From the NCBI RefSeq assembly GCF_022843985.1, contig NZ_JALHMP010000020.1:1-64000 (forward strand): DNA of 64,000 bases, written 5' to 3'. Under the pieces are notes generated by a model that saw nothing but the letters and a program-made list of their open reading frames with translations, did no database searches and had not been told where the DNA came from. Of this stretch, positions 1-10,212 are shown piece after piece (within the stretch, counting starts at the first letter, position 1; every line of letters starts with the position of its first letter). The DNA comes from Phreatobacter sp. GTDB taxonomy: Bacteria; Pseudomonadota; Alphaproteobacteria; Rhizobiales; Phreatobacteraceae. A program made the position numbers and the translations under genes.

Positions 1-66
1 ACCGCGGTCGCCCCGACTGCGCAATCCCGACCAGCTGCGTCGGGGCGTCCGCTGCCGGACTGCAAG

Positions 67-111
67 GGGGTCAACTTTGGACGCCGAAAAGGGGTCAACT
101 TTGGACGCCGA
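67..111. repeat. Two-copy 24-nt-period direct repeat, possible IS end
   Basis: A 21-base unit (ggggtcaactttggacgccga) occurs at 67-87 and exactly again at 91-111. The second copy runs into ttgaca, so the array ends in CA. Repeated internal motifs next to a terminus ending in CA are typical of IS21-family ends. No transposase is visible in the bases to the left, so the insertion-sequence identity is an inference. The repeat stops about 18 bases before the end of the chemoreceptor gene. Confidence 0.5.
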
Positions 112-128
112 TTGACACCCCCTCAGGA

Positions 129-2555
129 TCAGGCGGCCAGGGCCGTGTCGATGCTGCGCGGCAGCTTGGCCAGCGGGGTATCGAAGGCAATCCCGGTGCC
201 GCTGTCATTGACCCAGACGACGCGGCCCTTGGCCGTGATCCCTTCGAAGACGAGGACCAGGGGGCTCCCGGGAGCCGCGTCGAGCACCGCGTCGAGGCGG
301 GCGCCCTCACGGCTGATGTCGACGACCTCGATGTCGATCGTGCGGCCCTTCATCTCGATCGTGCCGGGCTCACACAGGCTCGTGCGGCTGGTTTGGCGCC
401 GTTCGGACAGATCGGCGCTGACGCTGTCGAGGAACCCCGCGACCGAGGTTGCCAGAGCATCCGAGGCTTCGCCCAGCAACTGGGCCGTGCTCATCACACG
501 GGACGCTTCTCCCGTGGTATCGGAAGCCGACGAGGCGACCCCCTCGACATTGGCCGTCACGACCTGGCTGCCATCGGCGGCCCGCGCCACGTTCTGGGCG
601 ATCTCGCGGGTTGCCGCATCCTGCTCCTCGACCGCGGCGGCAATGGCGGCATTCAGGGACGAGATATCTGCGATCCGTTGCGCCATGGCGCCGATGGAAC
701 CGACCGCCGTGTCGGTCGACGCCTGGATGGCGAAGATCTGCGCGGCGATCTCGTCCGTGGCGCGCGCCGTCTGCGTCGCCAGGCTCTTCACCTCGCTCGC
801 GACGACCGCGAAGCCACGGCCCGCTTCACCGGCACGGGCCGCCTCGATGGTGGCGTTCAGCGCCAGAAGGTTGGTCTGGTCGGCAATGCTGCGGATCAGT
901 TCGACCACCCGGCCGATGGATTTGGCGGCCTCGGCGAGGGCCGTCACGTCGTCATTGGTGGCGAGCGCCTGCTGGCGCACCTCGCTGACGATGGCGCTGG
1001 CCTTATGGGCCTGGCCGGCGATCTCGCGGATCGAGACGCCGAGCTCCTCGGAGGCGGCGGCGATGGTCTGGGTGTTGCCGTTGGCTTCGGTCGAGGCCGA
1101 ACTGGCGCGTGTGGCCTGATCGAGCGTCGTCGACGCGACACGAGACAGGACGGTCGCGGCCGATCGCATGGACGTGGTGCCATTGGAGAGGTTTCCGATG
1201 ACGCCGGACACCTCGCCTTTGAACTGCCCGACTAGCATTTCCATATTGGTCCGGCGGGCGAGGTCGCGATCACGCTGGCGGCGCGCCTGGGCCTCCAGCC
1301 GCTCCCGGCGGATGGCGCTGTCGCGGAAGACGCCGACAGCCCGCGACATCAGGCCGATCTCGTCGCCGCGCTCGAGCCCGGCGAGGGCGATATCGTGCTT
1401 GCCGCGGGCGAGGGCACCCATGTCGGCCACCAGGGCGACGATCGGACGGGTCAGGGTCTGAGCGACGAGATAGCCGAGCACCCCGACCGCCAGCAGGACG
1501 AGAAGGGCGATGATGAGCAGGTTCTGGCGCAGTGCGTTGACAGGCGCCAGGGCCTCGCTTTCGGCCTGGGTCGCCGTGACCGCCCAGCGCAGGTCGCCGA
1601 AGGTGAACGGAACCGAAGCCACAAGGCTCGCCCCGTTCCGGTAGGTCATGTCGCCGCTACCGGCCTGTCCGCGCAGGGACTGGGTGATGACGGGCGCCTG
1701 GACGCTGGTCTTCAGGATGTCGGACGATCCCGTCGCGGTGAAGCGGGAGTTGGACCGCATCAGCCCGTCCTGTCCGACGATGATCGCATCGCCGGTGGTG
1801 CCGAGGCCATGGGGAGCGTTCATCACCGCGTTGATGCGGTCGATGGGCATCTGGTAGACGAAGACTCCGATCGTCTTGCCACTCTCGTCGCTGATGGGGG
1901 TGGAGATGAACGAGGCGGGGACGTTGTCCGAGGGTGCATAGGGACGGAAATCGGTGAGGTGGACGGTCCCTGCGGCACCGCTCAGCCCCTGCCTGAAAGC
2001 GACCCCGAGGTCGCTGTCCCGCCACTGTCCGGAGACGAGATTGGTTGCGTAGTCGCGCTCCTTAAAGACGGAATAGATCAGGTTGCCGGCCGTATCGAAG
2101 ACGAAGACGTCGTAATAGCCGCGCTCGCGCTGGAGGCGATGGAACCAGGGGTGCAGCCGGGCGTGGTGACGCGAATAGGTCGAACCATCGCCGGCATCGG
2201 CGAGTTCGTCCTTCTTGCCGGTCGGGTGTGGATTGGCATCAATGTACAATTGCTGCAGGCTGGCTGCGACATTCGGACCGAGGTCGCGCCAGGCAGCGGA
2301 GAAGCTGCGCACCGCATCGCGCGCCATGTCACTGCCCGCAATCAGAAGAACGTCTTCGCGGATCGCGTTGAAATAGGACTCCAGTGCCTTCTGGCGTTCG
2401 GTGGCGACAGCCACCATCGACTGCTGGATCATCGCGAGCGAGTTGGTCCGCGCTGCCATGAATGACGACACGCCCATCACCGCAGCCGTCGTCATCGCCG
2501 CAGCGACAACCAGAGCCGGGATCTTCACGCTCATGCGGATACTAGCGAGTTTCAT
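129..2555 (-). CDS. Methyl-accepting chemotaxis protein with C-terminal PilZ domain
   Basis: Inner-membrane chemoreceptor of 808 residues that would signal through CheW/CheA. A first membrane segment lies at about residues 10-30, a large periplasmic sensor region follows to about 330, and a second membrane segment ([20 protein letters not shown]) leads into HAMP. The signalling hairpin tip is visible as [20 protein letters not shown]. The last 90 residues carry a PilZ signature: RRQTSR, then DISREG about 30 residues later, which is the RxxxR plus D/NxSxxG pattern that binds cyclic di-GMP. The reading frame is open to a TTG at 2582, but the ATG at 2555 gives the normal short N-terminus before the first membrane segment. 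A diguanylate cyclase is divergent next door. The ligand is unknown. Confidence 0.9.
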   Translation of the reverse strand: MKLASIRMSVKIPALVVAAAMTTAAVMGVSSFMAARTNSLAMIQQSMVAVATERQKALESYFNAIREDVLLIAGSDMARDAVRSFSAAWRDLGPNVAASLQQLYIDANPHPTGKKDELADAGDGSTYSRHHARLHPWFHRLQRERGYYDVFVFDTAGNLIYSVFKERDYATNLVSGQWRDSDLGVAFRQGLSGAAGTVHLTDFRPYAPSDNVPASFISTPISDESGKTIGVFVYQMPIDRINAVMNAPHGLGTTGDAIIVGQDGLMRSNSRFTATGSSDILKTSVQAPVITQSLRGQAGSGDMTYRNGASLVASVPFTFGDLRWAVTATQAESEALAPVNALRQNLLIIALLVLLAVGVLGYLVAQTLTRPIVALVADMGALARGKHDIALAGLERGDEIGLMSRAVGVFRDSAIRRERLEAQARRQRDRDLARRTNMEMLVGQFKGEVSGVIGNLSNGTTSMRSAATVLSRVASTTLDQATRASSASTEANGNTQTIAAASEELGVSIREIAGQAHKASAIVSEVRQQALATNDDVTALAEAAKSIGRVVELIRSIADQTNLLALNATIEAARAGEAGRGFAVVASEVKSLATQTARATDEIAAQIFAIQASTDTAVGSIGAMAQRIADISSLNAAIAAAVEEQDAATREIAQNVARAADGSQVVTANVEGVASSASDTTGEASRVMSTAQLLGEASDALATSVAGFLDSVSADLSERRQTSRTSLCEPGTIEMKGRTIDIEVVDISREGARLDAVLDAAPGSPLVLVFEGITAKGRVVWVNDSGTGIAFDTPLAKLPRSIDTALAA

Positions 2556-2671
2556 GGAATATTGCTCTCTAGATTGACCCAATCACCATAATTAAAATCC
2601 TTGAATTTTTTGTAAATTATGGTTTCACTGTTTTCCTTGCGGCAAGCGGAGGATTTAAACTGTTTGGGGGT

Positions 2672-3625
2672 ATGTGTGATGGCTGTTCCCCGCCGGCTGA
2701 TGTGTCAAAGTTGATGCCCAAGGATCTCGATACCGTCGTCATCCGGTCGCTGGAGTGGTTGCTCAAGCTCGGCCTTATCCGCAGCGTTCTCGCGGTAACG
2801 GCGGTGTCCGTTGGCCTGTCGCTGGCGCTCACGAGCCTGCATCTGCGGATCTTCGTGCCGGACCCCGTGCCCTACGACCAATGGGTCTTCACGGCGATCG
2901 CCGTGCCGTCGATCGTCGCGCCGCTGGTCTCTTCGGCCGTCCTGTCCCTGGCCTATCGGCTGATCGCGGCTCAGGCCGCCCTCGAACGCGCCGTGCGGAC
3001 CGACCAGTTGACAGGCATCGGCAATCGTCGGGCCTTCTTCGACCTCGCCGATCGCGAGTTGGCGCGGTTCGCGCGGGGTGGGCAGGCCTTCAGCCTGCTC
3101 ATCGTCGATGTCGATCACTTCAAGGCGCTGAACGATCGGCACGGCCATGGCGCCGGCGACGAAGCGCTCATGGCGATCGCGGCCCTTTGCACGTCACTGA
3201 TACGGCGTTCCGACCTGTTCTGCCGGTGGGGTGGCGAGGAATTCATCGCCCTGCTTCCCGACACGGGCGAGGGCGATGCCATCAAGGTTGCCGAAAAGCT
3301 CAGGGCGGAAATTGCCGGGCTCCCCCTTGCGAGCGGCCATCGGCTGACGGCCAGCATCGGTGTCGCCACCAGCAAGGCGGATCAGCGCAACCTTGACGAG
3401 ATCATCCGCGAGGCGGACCGACAGCTTTATCTGGCCAAGGCGCAGGGACGCGACCGGACCATGCCGCTGCCCGATGTGCCGGCCTCCCGCCCAACCGCTA
3501 CGGGCAGCCGCTCCGCCAACGAGGCGAGAAGCGCCAGCACGGGCGGTGCATTCCAGGGCCGGCGTGCCGAATATCCTGCGCAACCGCGGCCGCCCGGCGC
3601 TCTCGGCACCGAGCCCACCATGTGA
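2672..3625 (+). CDS. Membrane diguanylate cyclase (GGDEF)
   Basis: Makes cyclic di-GMP from two GTP. The 317-residue protein has two hydrophobic segments in the first 110 residues (about 35-57 and 73-95), then a GGDEF domain starting at DQLTGIGNRRAFF. The active site is GGEEF, and the inhibitory I-site RRSD sits exactly five residues upstream, so product inhibition is expected. No EAL domain is present. The C-terminal 50 residues are low-complexity. A ggggg run lies just upstream of the ATG; a second ATG at 2714 is possible. The gene is divergent from the PilZ chemoreceptor, with an AT-rich 116-base spacer that probably holds both promoters. Confidence 0.88.
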   Translation: MCDGCSPPADVSKLMPKDLDTVVIRSLEWLLKLGLIRSVLAVTAVSVGLSLALTSLHLRIFVPDPVPYDQWVFTAIAVPSIVAPLVSSAVLSLAYRLIAAQAALERAVRTDQLTGIGNRRAFFDLADRELARFARGGQAFSLLIVDVDHFKALNDRHGHGAGDEALMAIAALCTSLIRRSDLFCRWGGEEFIALLPDTGEGDAIKVAEKLRAEIAGLPLASGHRLTASIGVATSKADQRNLDEIIREADRQLYLAKAQGRDRTMPLPDVPASRPTATGSRSANEARSASTGGAFQGRRAEYPAQPRPPGALGTEPTM

Positions 3626-3744
3626 CAAACCGAGCGGCATGACGATTGCCGTGCGCGCTTGAGGCCCGGACGCCGGCGGCCGTGTGCCGGATCCGGTGCT
3701 TGACACGCCGATGCACGAGCGTCGACCACTGGCGACAATCATGT

Positions 3745-3776
3745 TTGACAACAGTGAGTGTCAATATATTCTGACA
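3745..3776 (+). promoter_or_regulatory. dxs promoter with PpsR box
   Basis: TTGACA at 3745-3750 and TATTCT at 3767-3772 are spaced by 16 bases, like a sigma-70 promoter. A perfect TGT-N12-ACA palindrome (tgtcaatatattctgaca) covers 3759-3776 and overlaps the -10. PpsR/CrtJ is known to repress photosynthesis genes by binding such sites. The dxs ATG begins 33 bases further on. Confidence 0.75.
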
Positions 3777-3809
3777 CTCTGGCATGTCATGCAGATTGAG
3801 GAGCACGCC

Positions 3810-5705
3810 ATGATACCGACTCCGGTTCTCGATGGACTCTCCTCGCCGCAAGACATCCGCATGCTGGACAGGGCCGCCCTCGGGCAGCTGGCGAGCGACG
3901 TGAGGGCTGCGACGATCGATGCGGTCTCGGTGACCGGGGGTCATCTCGGCGCCGGGCTCGGCGTCGTCGAACTGACCGTGGCGCTGCATCACGTCTTCGC
4001 GACGCCGCACGACAAGATCATCTGGGATGTCGGGCACCAGTGTTACCCGCACAAGATCCTGACCGGCCGGCGCGACCGCATCCACACGCTGCGCCAGAAG
4101 GACGGGCTCTCCGGCTTCACCCGCCGGGCCGAGAGCCCCTATGATCCCTTCGGCGCCGCCCACGCTTCCACCTCCATCTCGGCGGGGCTGGGCTTCGCCA
4201 TCGCCCGCGATCTCACCGGCGACGACTTCAACGTCGTCTGCGTCATCGGCGACGGGGCGCTGTCCGGCGGCATGGCCTACGAGGCGCTCAACAATGCCGG
4301 CGCGCTGGGGTCCCGTCTCATCGTCATCCTCAACGACAACGAGATGTCGATCTCCCCGTCGGTGGGGGCGCTGTCGACCTTCCTCGCCCGGCTCGCGCCG
4401 GCGATCGCGGGCATTGCGACGGAACGGGTGCTGACACCATCGGCCGAACGCGCCCGCAGCCCGCTGGCCGATGGCGGCCTCTTCGTCGATCTCGGCTTCC
4501 GCTATGCCGGACCCATCGATGGCCACGACCTCGACCGGCTCCTGCCGGTGCTCGCCGACGTGCGTGACGGCCCCCCCGGCCCTGTCCTGATCCATGTCGT
4601 CACCGAGAAAGGCAGGGGCTACCAGCCGGCCGAATGCGCCGCCGATCGCTATCACGGCGTGGTCAAGTTCGATGTCGGTTCCGGCGTGCAGGTGAAAACC
4701 AAGTCGAACGCCCCGAGCTATACCAAGGTCTTCGCCGAGAGCCTGGTGGCGGAAGCGGGCCGCGACCCGCGCATCGTGGCGATCACCGCGGCGATGCCGA
4801 CGGGCACCGGCCTTGATCTCTTCGCCAAGACCTATCCGGACCGGTGCTTCGACGTCGGCATCGCCGAGCAGCATGCCGTGACCTTCGCCGCCGGCCTGAG
4901 CTGCGAAGGCCTGAAGCCTTTCGTCGCGATCTACTCGACCTTCCTGCAGCGCGGTTATGACCAGATCATCCATGACGTGGCACTGCAGAATCTGCCGGTG
5001 CGCTTCGCCATCGACCGGGCGGGCCTTGTCGGCGCCGACGGGCCGACCCATGTCGGCGCCTTCGACGTGGCGGCACTGACCTGCGTCCCCAACATGGTGG
5101 TGATGGCGGCGGCCGACGAGGCCGAGCTGATGCATATGGTGGCCACCGCTGCCGCCCATGACGACGGGCCGATCGCCTTCCGCTATCCGCGCGGCGACGG
5201 CGTCGGCGTGGAGCTGCCGGAGCGCGGCGTGCCCCTGCCCATCGGCCAGGGCCGCGTCCTGCGCGAGGGCACGGATGTCGCGATCCTGTCCTTCGGCACG
5301 CGCCTGACCGAATGCCTGGCTGCGGCCGAGACCCTGGCGGCACGCGGCATTTCGGTCACCGTGGCCGATGCCCGTTTCGCCAAGCCGCTCGACACCGCAC
5401 TCATTGCGCGCCTCGCGCGCACGCACGAGGTGCTCCTGACCGTCGAGGACGGTTCCGTCGGCGGGTTCGGCGCCCATGTGCTGCAATGGATGGCGGGGGA
5501 GGCTTTGCTCGATCGCGGCCTCAAGGTGCGCAGCCTGAACCTGCCCGACCGATTCCAGGCCCAGGATTCACCCGCCGGCATGTATCGCGAGGCGGGGCTC
5601 GATGCCGAGACGATCGCGGCCTTCGTCGAGCGCGTCTTCGCGCCCTCCCCTCAGGAAGCCATCCATGGTCCCGCAGCGGCGCGCCTCTCGACGGCGGCCG
5701 AGTGA
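3810..5705 (+). CDS. dxs: 1-deoxy-D-xylulose-5-phosphate synthase
   Basis: Thiamine-diphosphate enzyme that condenses pyruvate and glyceraldehyde-3-phosphate, the first step of the MEP isoprenoid pathway feeding carotenoids and the phytyl tail of bacteriochlorophyll. At 631 residues it has full family length. The TPP-binding motif [16 protein letters not shown] is near residue 150, and the transketolase-type middle domain contains [14 protein letters not shown]. The ATG at 3810 was chosen because gaggag precedes it and family homology starts there ([11 protein letters not shown]); an upstream in-frame ATG at 3684 would place the PpsR box inside the gene. Cytochrome c2 follows 130 bases later. 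Confidence 0.95.
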   Translation: MIPTPVLDGLSSPQDIRMLDRAALGQLASDVRAATIDAVSVTGGHLGAGLGVVELTVALHHVFATPHDKIIWDVGHQCYPHKILTGRRDRIHTLRQKDGLSGFTRRAESPYDPFGAAHASTSISAGLGFAIARDLTGDDFNVVCVIGDGALSGGMAYEALNNAGALGSRLIVILNDNEMSISPSVGALSTFLARLAPAIAGIATERVLTPSAERARSPLADGGLFVDLGFRYAGPIDGHDLDRLLPVLADVRDGPPGPVLIHVVTEKGRGYQPAECAADRYHGVVKFDVGSGVQVKTKSNAPSYTKVFAESLVAEAGRDPRIVAITAAMPTGTGLDLFAKTYPDRCFDVGIAEQHAVTFAAGLSCEGLKPFVAIYSTFLQRGYDQIIHDVALQNLPVRFAIDRAGLVGADGPTHVGAFDVAALTCVPNMVVMAAADEAELMHMVATAAAHDDGPIAFRYPRGDGVGVELPERGVPLPIGQGRVLREGTDVAILSFGTRLTECLAAAETLAARGISVTVADARFAKPLDTALIARLARTHEVLLTVEDGSVGGFGAHVLQWMAGEALLDRGLKVRSLNLPDRFQAQDSPAGMYREAGLDAETIAAFVERVFAPSPQEAIHGPAAARLSTAAE

Positions 5706-5835
5706 TCCCACATCGCCATCATGCATGGCTGGCTGCCGCCTGGGGCGATCCAGCCCTCGGGCGCATTCGTATATCCATCTAATCACAACATCAGGCGATC
5801 CACGGAAGCATCGCCCTCACGGAGGAGCACCGTCT

Positions 5836-6276
5836 ATGGCATTCAATTTTCGCATGATCCTCGCGGCAACAGTGGCCGTTGTCGTTCCCGCCGCTGCCGC
5901 CATGGCCCAGACGGCGCCTGCCCCGGGAGCCGCAACGCCCGCCGCCGCCGGCGATGCGGCAGCCGGGGAGCGCGTGTTCGCGCAGTGCCGCGCCTGCCAC
6001 CAGATGGGCCCGACGGCCCGGGCCGGGGTCGGCCCGCCGCTCAACGGCCTGTTCGGCCGCAAGGCCGGGTCCTTCCCGAACTTCAACTACTCGCCGGCCT
6101 ATCGCTCCCTTGACAAGACCTGGGACGAGGCGAATTTCCGCGTCTATATCCGCAACCCGCGCGAGGTGACGCCCGGCACCCGGATGGTCTTCAGCGGCCT
6201 GCGAGACGAGACCCAGATCACCAATCTCATCGCCTATCTGAAGCAGTTCAATGCTGAGGGGCAGCGGACGCAGTAA
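5836..6276 (+). CDS. cycA: Cytochrome c2, soluble periplasmic electron carrier
   Basis: Small class I c-type cytochrome of 146 residues, the usual electron carrier between cytochrome bc1 and the reaction centre. A Sec signal peptide ends near AAAAMAQ (about residue 25), followed by an alanine/proline-rich linker. Haem attaches at CRACH, and the likely axial methionine is in GTRMVFSGL. ggaggag at 5821 gives a strong ribosome site 8 bases before the ATG. It lies between dxs and the convergent hemA, so it belongs to the cluster, but no PpsR box was found directly in front of it. Its relation to PufC, which normally passes electrons from this type of protein, is inferred. Confidence 0.9.
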   Translation: MAFNFRMILAATVAVVVPAAAAMAQTAPAPGAATPAAAGDAAAGERVFAQCRACHQMGPTARAGVGPPLNGLFGRKAGSFPNFNYSPAYRSLDKTWDEANFRVYIRNPREVTPGTRMVFSGLRDETQITNLIAYLKQFNAEGQRTQ

Positions 6277-6302
6277 CGCCGCGGCGCGACACTGACGAAG
6301 CA

Positions 6303-6326
6303 AAAGGGGGCCCGAGGGCCCCCTTT
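6303..6326. terminator. Bidirectional terminator between cycA and hemA
   Basis: A perfect 11-base-pair stem (aaagggggccc paired with gggccccctttt-side ggg-ccccc-ttt) with a GA centre. It starts with A-run bases and ends with T-run bases, so it can terminate transcription from both strands between the convergent genes. Confidence 0.8.
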
Positions 6327-6351
6327 CCGTGTTCGGTTCCGAGAATCCGGA

Positions 6352-6371
6352 AGGGGGCTTGCCGGCCCCCT
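6352..6371. terminator. Second hairpin between cycA and hemA
   Basis: agggggc (6352-6358) pairs with gccccct (6365-6371) around a six-base loop. It sits just past the hemA stop, so it most likely ends the long minus-strand puh/hemA operon; the first terminator at 6303 backs it up. Confidence 0.6.
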
Positions 6372-6392
6372 CCCCGATGGCTGGCGAGCCGC

Positions 6393-7736
6393 TCAGGCCA
6401 TCACGGCATGGGTCGCCTTCATCACCGCCTTAAGCGAGCGGACCAGATGTTCGATGTCAGCGTCGGTGTGCAGCGGCGAGGGGGTGATGCGCAGCCGCTC
6501 GGTGCCGCGCGGCACGGTCGGGTAGTTGATCGGCTGCACATAGATGCCGAAATCCTCGAGCAGCATGTCGCTCATCGCCTTGCAGCGGACGGGATCGCCA
6601 ACCATCACGGGCACAATGTGGCTCGGATTGTCGAGGATGGGGATGCCGGCCGCGCGCAGTCGACGGCGTACCGCCGTGACCCGGTCCTGGTGCATGGCAC
6701 GCTCGCTGCCGCTCTCCTTCAGATGGGCAATGGCGGCCGTGGCGCCGGCCGCCGCTGCCGGCGGCAGGGAGGTGGTGAAGATGAAGCCGGAGGCGAAGCT
6801 GCGCACGAAGTCGCAGAGCGCGTCCGAGGCGGCGATATAGCCGCCGACCACGCCGAAGGCCTTGCCGAGGGTGCCCTCGATGACGGTTAGTCGATGGCTG
6901 ATGCCATCGCGCTCCGAAATGCCGCCGCCGCGGGCGCCGTAGAGGCCGACGGCATGGACCTCGTCGAGATAGGTCATGGCGCCGTAAGCGTCGGCGACAT
7001 CGCAGATCTCGGCGATCGGCGCGATGTCGCCGTCCATCGAGTAAACGGATTCGAAGGCGACGAGCTTCGGGACCGAGGGATCGAGCTCGGAAAGGCAGCG
7101 TTCCAGGTCGCGCGGATCGTTGTGGCGGAACACCTTCTTGGGCGCGCGCGAATGGCGGACGCCCTCGATCATCGAGGCGTGGTTGCCGGCATCCGACAGG
7201 ATCACGCAATCGGGGATCTGCGAGGCGAGGGTGGAGAGCGTCGCCCAGTTGGACACATAGCCGGAGGTGAACAGCAGCGCCGCCTCCTTGCCGTGCAGGT
7301 CGGCGAGCTCACGCTCGAGGAGCACGTGATAATGGTTCGTGCCCGAGATGTTGCGGGTGCCGCCCGCACCCGCACCGCAGCGGTCAAGCGCCTCGTGCAT
7401 GGCCTGGAGAACCGCCGGGTTCTGGCCCATACCGAGATAGTCGTTGGAGCACCATACCGTTACCTCGCGCTGGCGCCGGGCGCCGCGGTGAGTGGCATGG
7501 GGGAAATTGCCGACATGGCGCTCGAGATTGGCAAAGACGCGGTAGCGGCCTTCGAGGCGCAACCGGTCGAGTTCGCCGACGAAGAAGGCCTCGTGGTCGA
7601 TCGGCCGCGTGTTGCGGCGGGCGAAGGCACCGGCATAGGGACAGCGGGAGACGGAGCCTTCCGGCGGCGCGGAACCGTGAGCGGATTCGAGGGACAGGGA
7701 GTCTGCGCGGGTCGCATAGCCCAGGTCTTCGGTCAT
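6393..7736 (-). CDS. hemA: 5-aminolevulinate synthase
   Basis: Pyridoxal-phosphate enzyme joining glycine and succinyl-CoA to 5-aminolevulinate, the committed precursor of haem and bacteriochlorophyll in alphaproteobacteria. At 447 residues it is slightly long, because about 45 residues precede the conserved core. Visible family motifs are [37 protein letters not shown] and the PLP-lysine segment [14 protein letters not shown]. The ATG at 7736 was chosen because gaggac precedes it; the frame is open further upstream into puhE in another phase. It is last in the bchF-puh-acsF-puhE run, 29 bases after puhE, so pigment precursor supply is tied to photosystem expression. A second hemA copy elsewhere in the genome is possible. 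Confidence 0.95.
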   Translation of the reverse strand: MTEDLGYATRADSLSLESAHGSAPPEGSVSRCPYAGAFARRNTRPIDHEAFFVGELDRLRLEGRYRVFANLERHVGNFPHATHRGARRQREVTVWCSNDYLGMGQNPAVLQAMHEALDRCGAGAGGTRNISGTNHYHVLLERELADLHGKEAALLFTSGYVSNWATLSTLASQIPDCVILSDAGNHASMIEGVRHSRAPKKVFRHNDPRDLERCLSELDPSVPKLVAFESVYSMDGDIAPIAEICDVADAYGAMTYLDEVHAVGLYGARGGGISERDGISHRLTVIEGTLGKAFGVVGGYIAASDALCDFVRSFASGFIFTTSLPPAAAAGATAAIAHLKESGSERAMHQDRVTAVRRRLRAAGIPILDNPSHIVPVMVGDPVRCKAMSDMLLEDFGIYVQPINYPTVPRGTERLRITPSPLHTDADIEHLVRSLKAVMKATHAVMA

Positions 7737-7765
7737 GATGTCCTCCCTTTCCGTGGTTCCACGGT

Positions 7766-8839
7766 TCAAGCCGCACATGCGGCCAATGCCTTGCCGAGTT
7801 TGACCGCGTCGAAGTCGCGCCCCACGGCCGTCACGAATGCGGGCTGGAACCGGTGTGCCGCGACCGGACGCAGTTCGGTGCGTCCGTTCTCGACGAGAAA
7901 CCGGATCCAGCCATCTTCCGAGCGGCTGGTGCCGCTCACACTGATCACCTGGCCGAACTGGCCGATGGCGACCTGATCGAGGACGCCCTTCAACGCGCCG
8001 GGGTCGACGGCGCCGAGCATCGGCGCCTCCCAGGAATGCAGCCGCGCACCGTCCCGGCCGGCCGGATCGATGGCCTGACGCTGGTGCGAGACGAGCCCCC
8101 ATTTCCACAACAGGGTGGACGGGATGGGCAGGAACATCAGCCAATGCTCGAGGATCGCCAGGGCGAGCATGCTGGCCGGAAGAAGCAATGCGAGCGCCTG
8201 GAACGGCGTCGTCGCGGGTTCGGCAGCGCGGACCACCATGAGGACCAGCACGATCGTGGCGGCCGTCACCGAGACGGGCAGCAGGGCATTCATCGGCCGG
8301 CGGCGGAAATAGGTCGCCAGATAGCTCAGATGGGCCGGCAGGAACGCCTCGGGAATGTTGGGTGCACCGAGGAAGATGTTGATCTTGGCACTGAGACGCA
8401 TCACCCAGAGGACCGCGAAGGTCCACAGGGCGACCTGATTGGGAGCATCATAGGTGAGCAGCACCACCGCGATGCCCGACAGGGCGATGGCGATCTCGTG
8501 GTCGATGATGGCGGCGGTGGCGAGGCGGAAGCGGAGCCAGCCGGTCGCCCCGGGTGGGCAGGGCTCGCGGCGCGCGCCGACGATCGTGCCGGTCAGGAAG
8601 GCCAGTTCATTCCAGCCCCAGACGACGACCACGGCGATGAAGGCGGCATAGGCTCCGGCGGTCGAGGTCTCGCCGGCCGTATGCCAGATGACCGCCAGGG
8701 CAGCCAGCAGGAGAAGTGTTGCCACGCCGAAACTCCAGCGTTGAGTCCGGCGTGGCAAGCCGTCGATATACAGGATCGCGCCCGTGCTGAACCACCAGAT
8801 GAGAACGGTGATCAGGATGGGAAGCGCGATCTCGAGCAC
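7766..8839 (-). CDS. puhE: Photosystem assembly protein PuhE with extra C-terminal tail
   Basis: Inner-membrane protein of the DUF3623 family, known as PuhE and needed for normal amounts of photosynthetic complexes in Rhodobacter. Residues 1 to about 265 look like the family: several membrane helices, the [20 protein letters not shown] segment and the HINIFLG-like stretch [10 protein letters not shown]. The family is usually about 270 residues; this one is 357 because about 90 soluble residues follow LWKWGL (from SHQRQAIDP to the end). I do not recognise the tail. It sits 9 bases after acsF and before hemA. Confidence 0.88.
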   Translation of the reverse strand: MLEIALPILITVLIWWFSTGAILYIDGLPRRTQRWSFGVATLLLLAALAVIWHTAGETSTAGAYAAFIAVVVVWGWNELAFLTGTIVGARREPCPPGATGWLRFRLATAAIIDHEIAIALSGIAVVLLTYDAPNQVALWTFAVLWVMRLSAKINIFLGAPNIPEAFLPAHLSYLATYFRRRPMNALLPVSVTAATIVLVLMVVRAAEPATTPFQALALLLPASMLALAILEHWLMFLPIPSTLLWKWGLVSHQRQAIDPAGRDGARLHSWEAPMLGAVDPGALKGVLDQVAIGQFGQVISVSGTSRSEDGWIRFLVENGRTELRPVAAHRFQPAFVTAVGRDFDAVKLGKALAACAA

Positions 8840-8848
8840 TGTCAGCTC

Positions 8849-9910
8849 CTACCAGGCCGGGGCCAGCCGCACCTGGGCCGGCAGTTCGTTGCGAACGACA
8901 GGCAGGGTGTAGAGGCGCAGGAATGTCGCGGCGCCGCGCATGCCGAGCCAGACCCGCTGGAGCCGGCCCACAACGCCGCCCCGCGCCTTGGCCGCCTCCG
9001 TCGCCTGGACGATGGCGAGCAGCCGGTCGAGACCCGGCTTGAAGGCCGGATGATCGATGTCGAGCGTGAAGGGGAAGACCTGTTTCGAGATCTCCGAGGT
9101 GATCCGGAATACCTTGTAGTCATAGTCGGACGGCGAGATCCCGAGCTGTCGGTGGAAGGCCGGCCGCATGTGATCGCGCACATACATCGTGGCGTAGACG
9201 GCGAGCAGGAAGAAGCGGATCCACAGGCGGTTGCCGCCCGTGAGAAGCTTCGGGTTGGCCCGCATGATCAGGGCGAAGGCCTCACCGTGTCGGAACTCGT
9301 CGTTGCACCAATTCTCGAACCACTTGAAGATCGGATGGAACCGCCGGTCGGGGTCCCGCTCGAACAGGCGGTGGATGGTGATGTAACGAGCATAGCCGAT
9401 CTTCTCGGACAGGTAGGTCGCGTAGAAGATGAACTTCGGCTTGAAGTAGGTGTATTTCTTCTCCCGCGTCAGGAAGCCGAGATCGACGCCGACGCCGAAA
9501 TCCTTGAGCGACTCGTTGATGAAGCCGGCGTGACGGGACTCGTCACGCGCCATGAAGGTGAAGAGCTCGCGTATGTCCTTGTTCTGGATCCGCTTCTTGA
9601 TCTCGGAATAGAGCACGCAACCGGAGAATTCAGCCGTGAGCGAACTCACCATGAAGTCGAGGAATTCGCCGCGCAGGTCCTCGGGCAGCGATTCCAGATC
9701 GAAGTCGAAGCCCCCTTCCCGCTTGAAATGGCCACGATTGGGGTCGCGCCGCATTTCCGCGAGCAATTCGTCCCACTCGGCCCGGACCGACGAGACGTCG
9801 ATCTTGTCCATCGCGGCATGGTCGGTGGTGTAGAAGCGCGGGCTGAGGAGAGCGTCTTCCTTGGCGATATCGGTGGAAAAGCTTGCGCGTGTGCCGCCTT
9901 CGGGTGTCAT
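8849..9910 (-). CDS. acsF: Aerobic Mg-protoporphyrin IX monomethyl ester cyclase
   Basis: Di-iron, oxygen-dependent cyclase that forms the isocyclic E ring to give protochlorophyllide. The 353-residue length fits the family. Di-iron ligand regions are [19 protein letters not shown] and [10 protein letters not shown], the expected ExxH-type carboxylate/histidine pairs. The stop of the upstream small gene overlaps this start by four bases (ATGA), so the two are translationally coupled. No anaerobic cyclase gene bchE occurs in the window, which points to pigment synthesis that needs oxygen, unless bchE lies elsewhere. Confidence 0.95.
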   Translation of the reverse strand: MTPEGGTRASFSTDIAKEDALLSPRFYTTDHAAMDKIDVSSVRAEWDELLAEMRRDPNRGHFKREGGFDFDLESLPEDLRGEFLDFMVSSLTAEFSGCVLYSEIKKRIQNKDIRELFTFMARDESRHAGFINESLKDFGVGVDLGFLTREKKYTYFKPKFIFYATYLSEKIGYARYITIHRLFERDPDRRFHPIFKWFENWCNDEFRHGEAFALIMRANPKLLTGGNRLWIRFFLLAVYATMYVRDHMRPAFHRQLGISPSDYDYKVFRITSEISKQVFPFTLDIDHPAFKPGLDRLLAIVQATEAAKARGGVVGRLQRVWLGMRGAATFLRLYTLPVVRNELPAQVRLAPAW

Positions 9911-10212
9911 GACTCGCCTCCCGCCGGCGCGAAACCGACCTCGTAGAGTTCCGTGAGTTCGAGATAGGCCGCGATCTTGGTGGCGATACGCGTCAACCCG
10001 CCGGCGCGGATGACCGTCGCCGTGCTCTCGATGATGCGCTTCTCGCCGAAAGCGATATGCGAGGGCGCATTGTGGACCAGCACGCGGTCACCGGGGCCGA
10101 TTTCCACGGTTCCGATATCGACATAGGCGTGCAGGCTCTCAGGCGTATTCTCCAGGTCGATCGTGCAAGGCACTTCGAACTGTCTTTCCCCGTTTTTCCC
10201 GTTTTGTCTCAT
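9907..10212 (-). CDS. Small conserved-looking protein between puhC and acsF, function unknown
   Basis: A 101-residue soluble protein with no signal peptide or membrane segment. It overlaps the stop of puhC and the start of acsF by four bases each (ATGA at both ends), so it is very likely translated. A beta-rich middle ([24 protein letters not shown]) precedes a helical C-terminal third ([22 protein letters not shown]). I remember a similar-sized uncharacterised frame at this spot in related clusters, but I cannot assign a function. Its position suggests a role with AcsF or PuhC. Confidence 0.75.
   Translation of the reverse strand: MRQNGKNGERQFEVPCTIDLENTPESLHAYVDIGTVEIGPGDRVLVHNAPSHIAFGEKRIIESTATVIRAGGLTRIATKIAAYLELTELYEVGFAPAGGES

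Noticed and set aside
7737-8426. Extended N-terminus of hemA to 677 codons
   Set aside because: The extra residues are a shadow of puhE; the ATG at 7736 has a ribosome site and gives family length.
7853-9946. A 697-codon plus-strand frame
   Set aside because: It is antisense to puhE and acsF and its translation shows no family motif.
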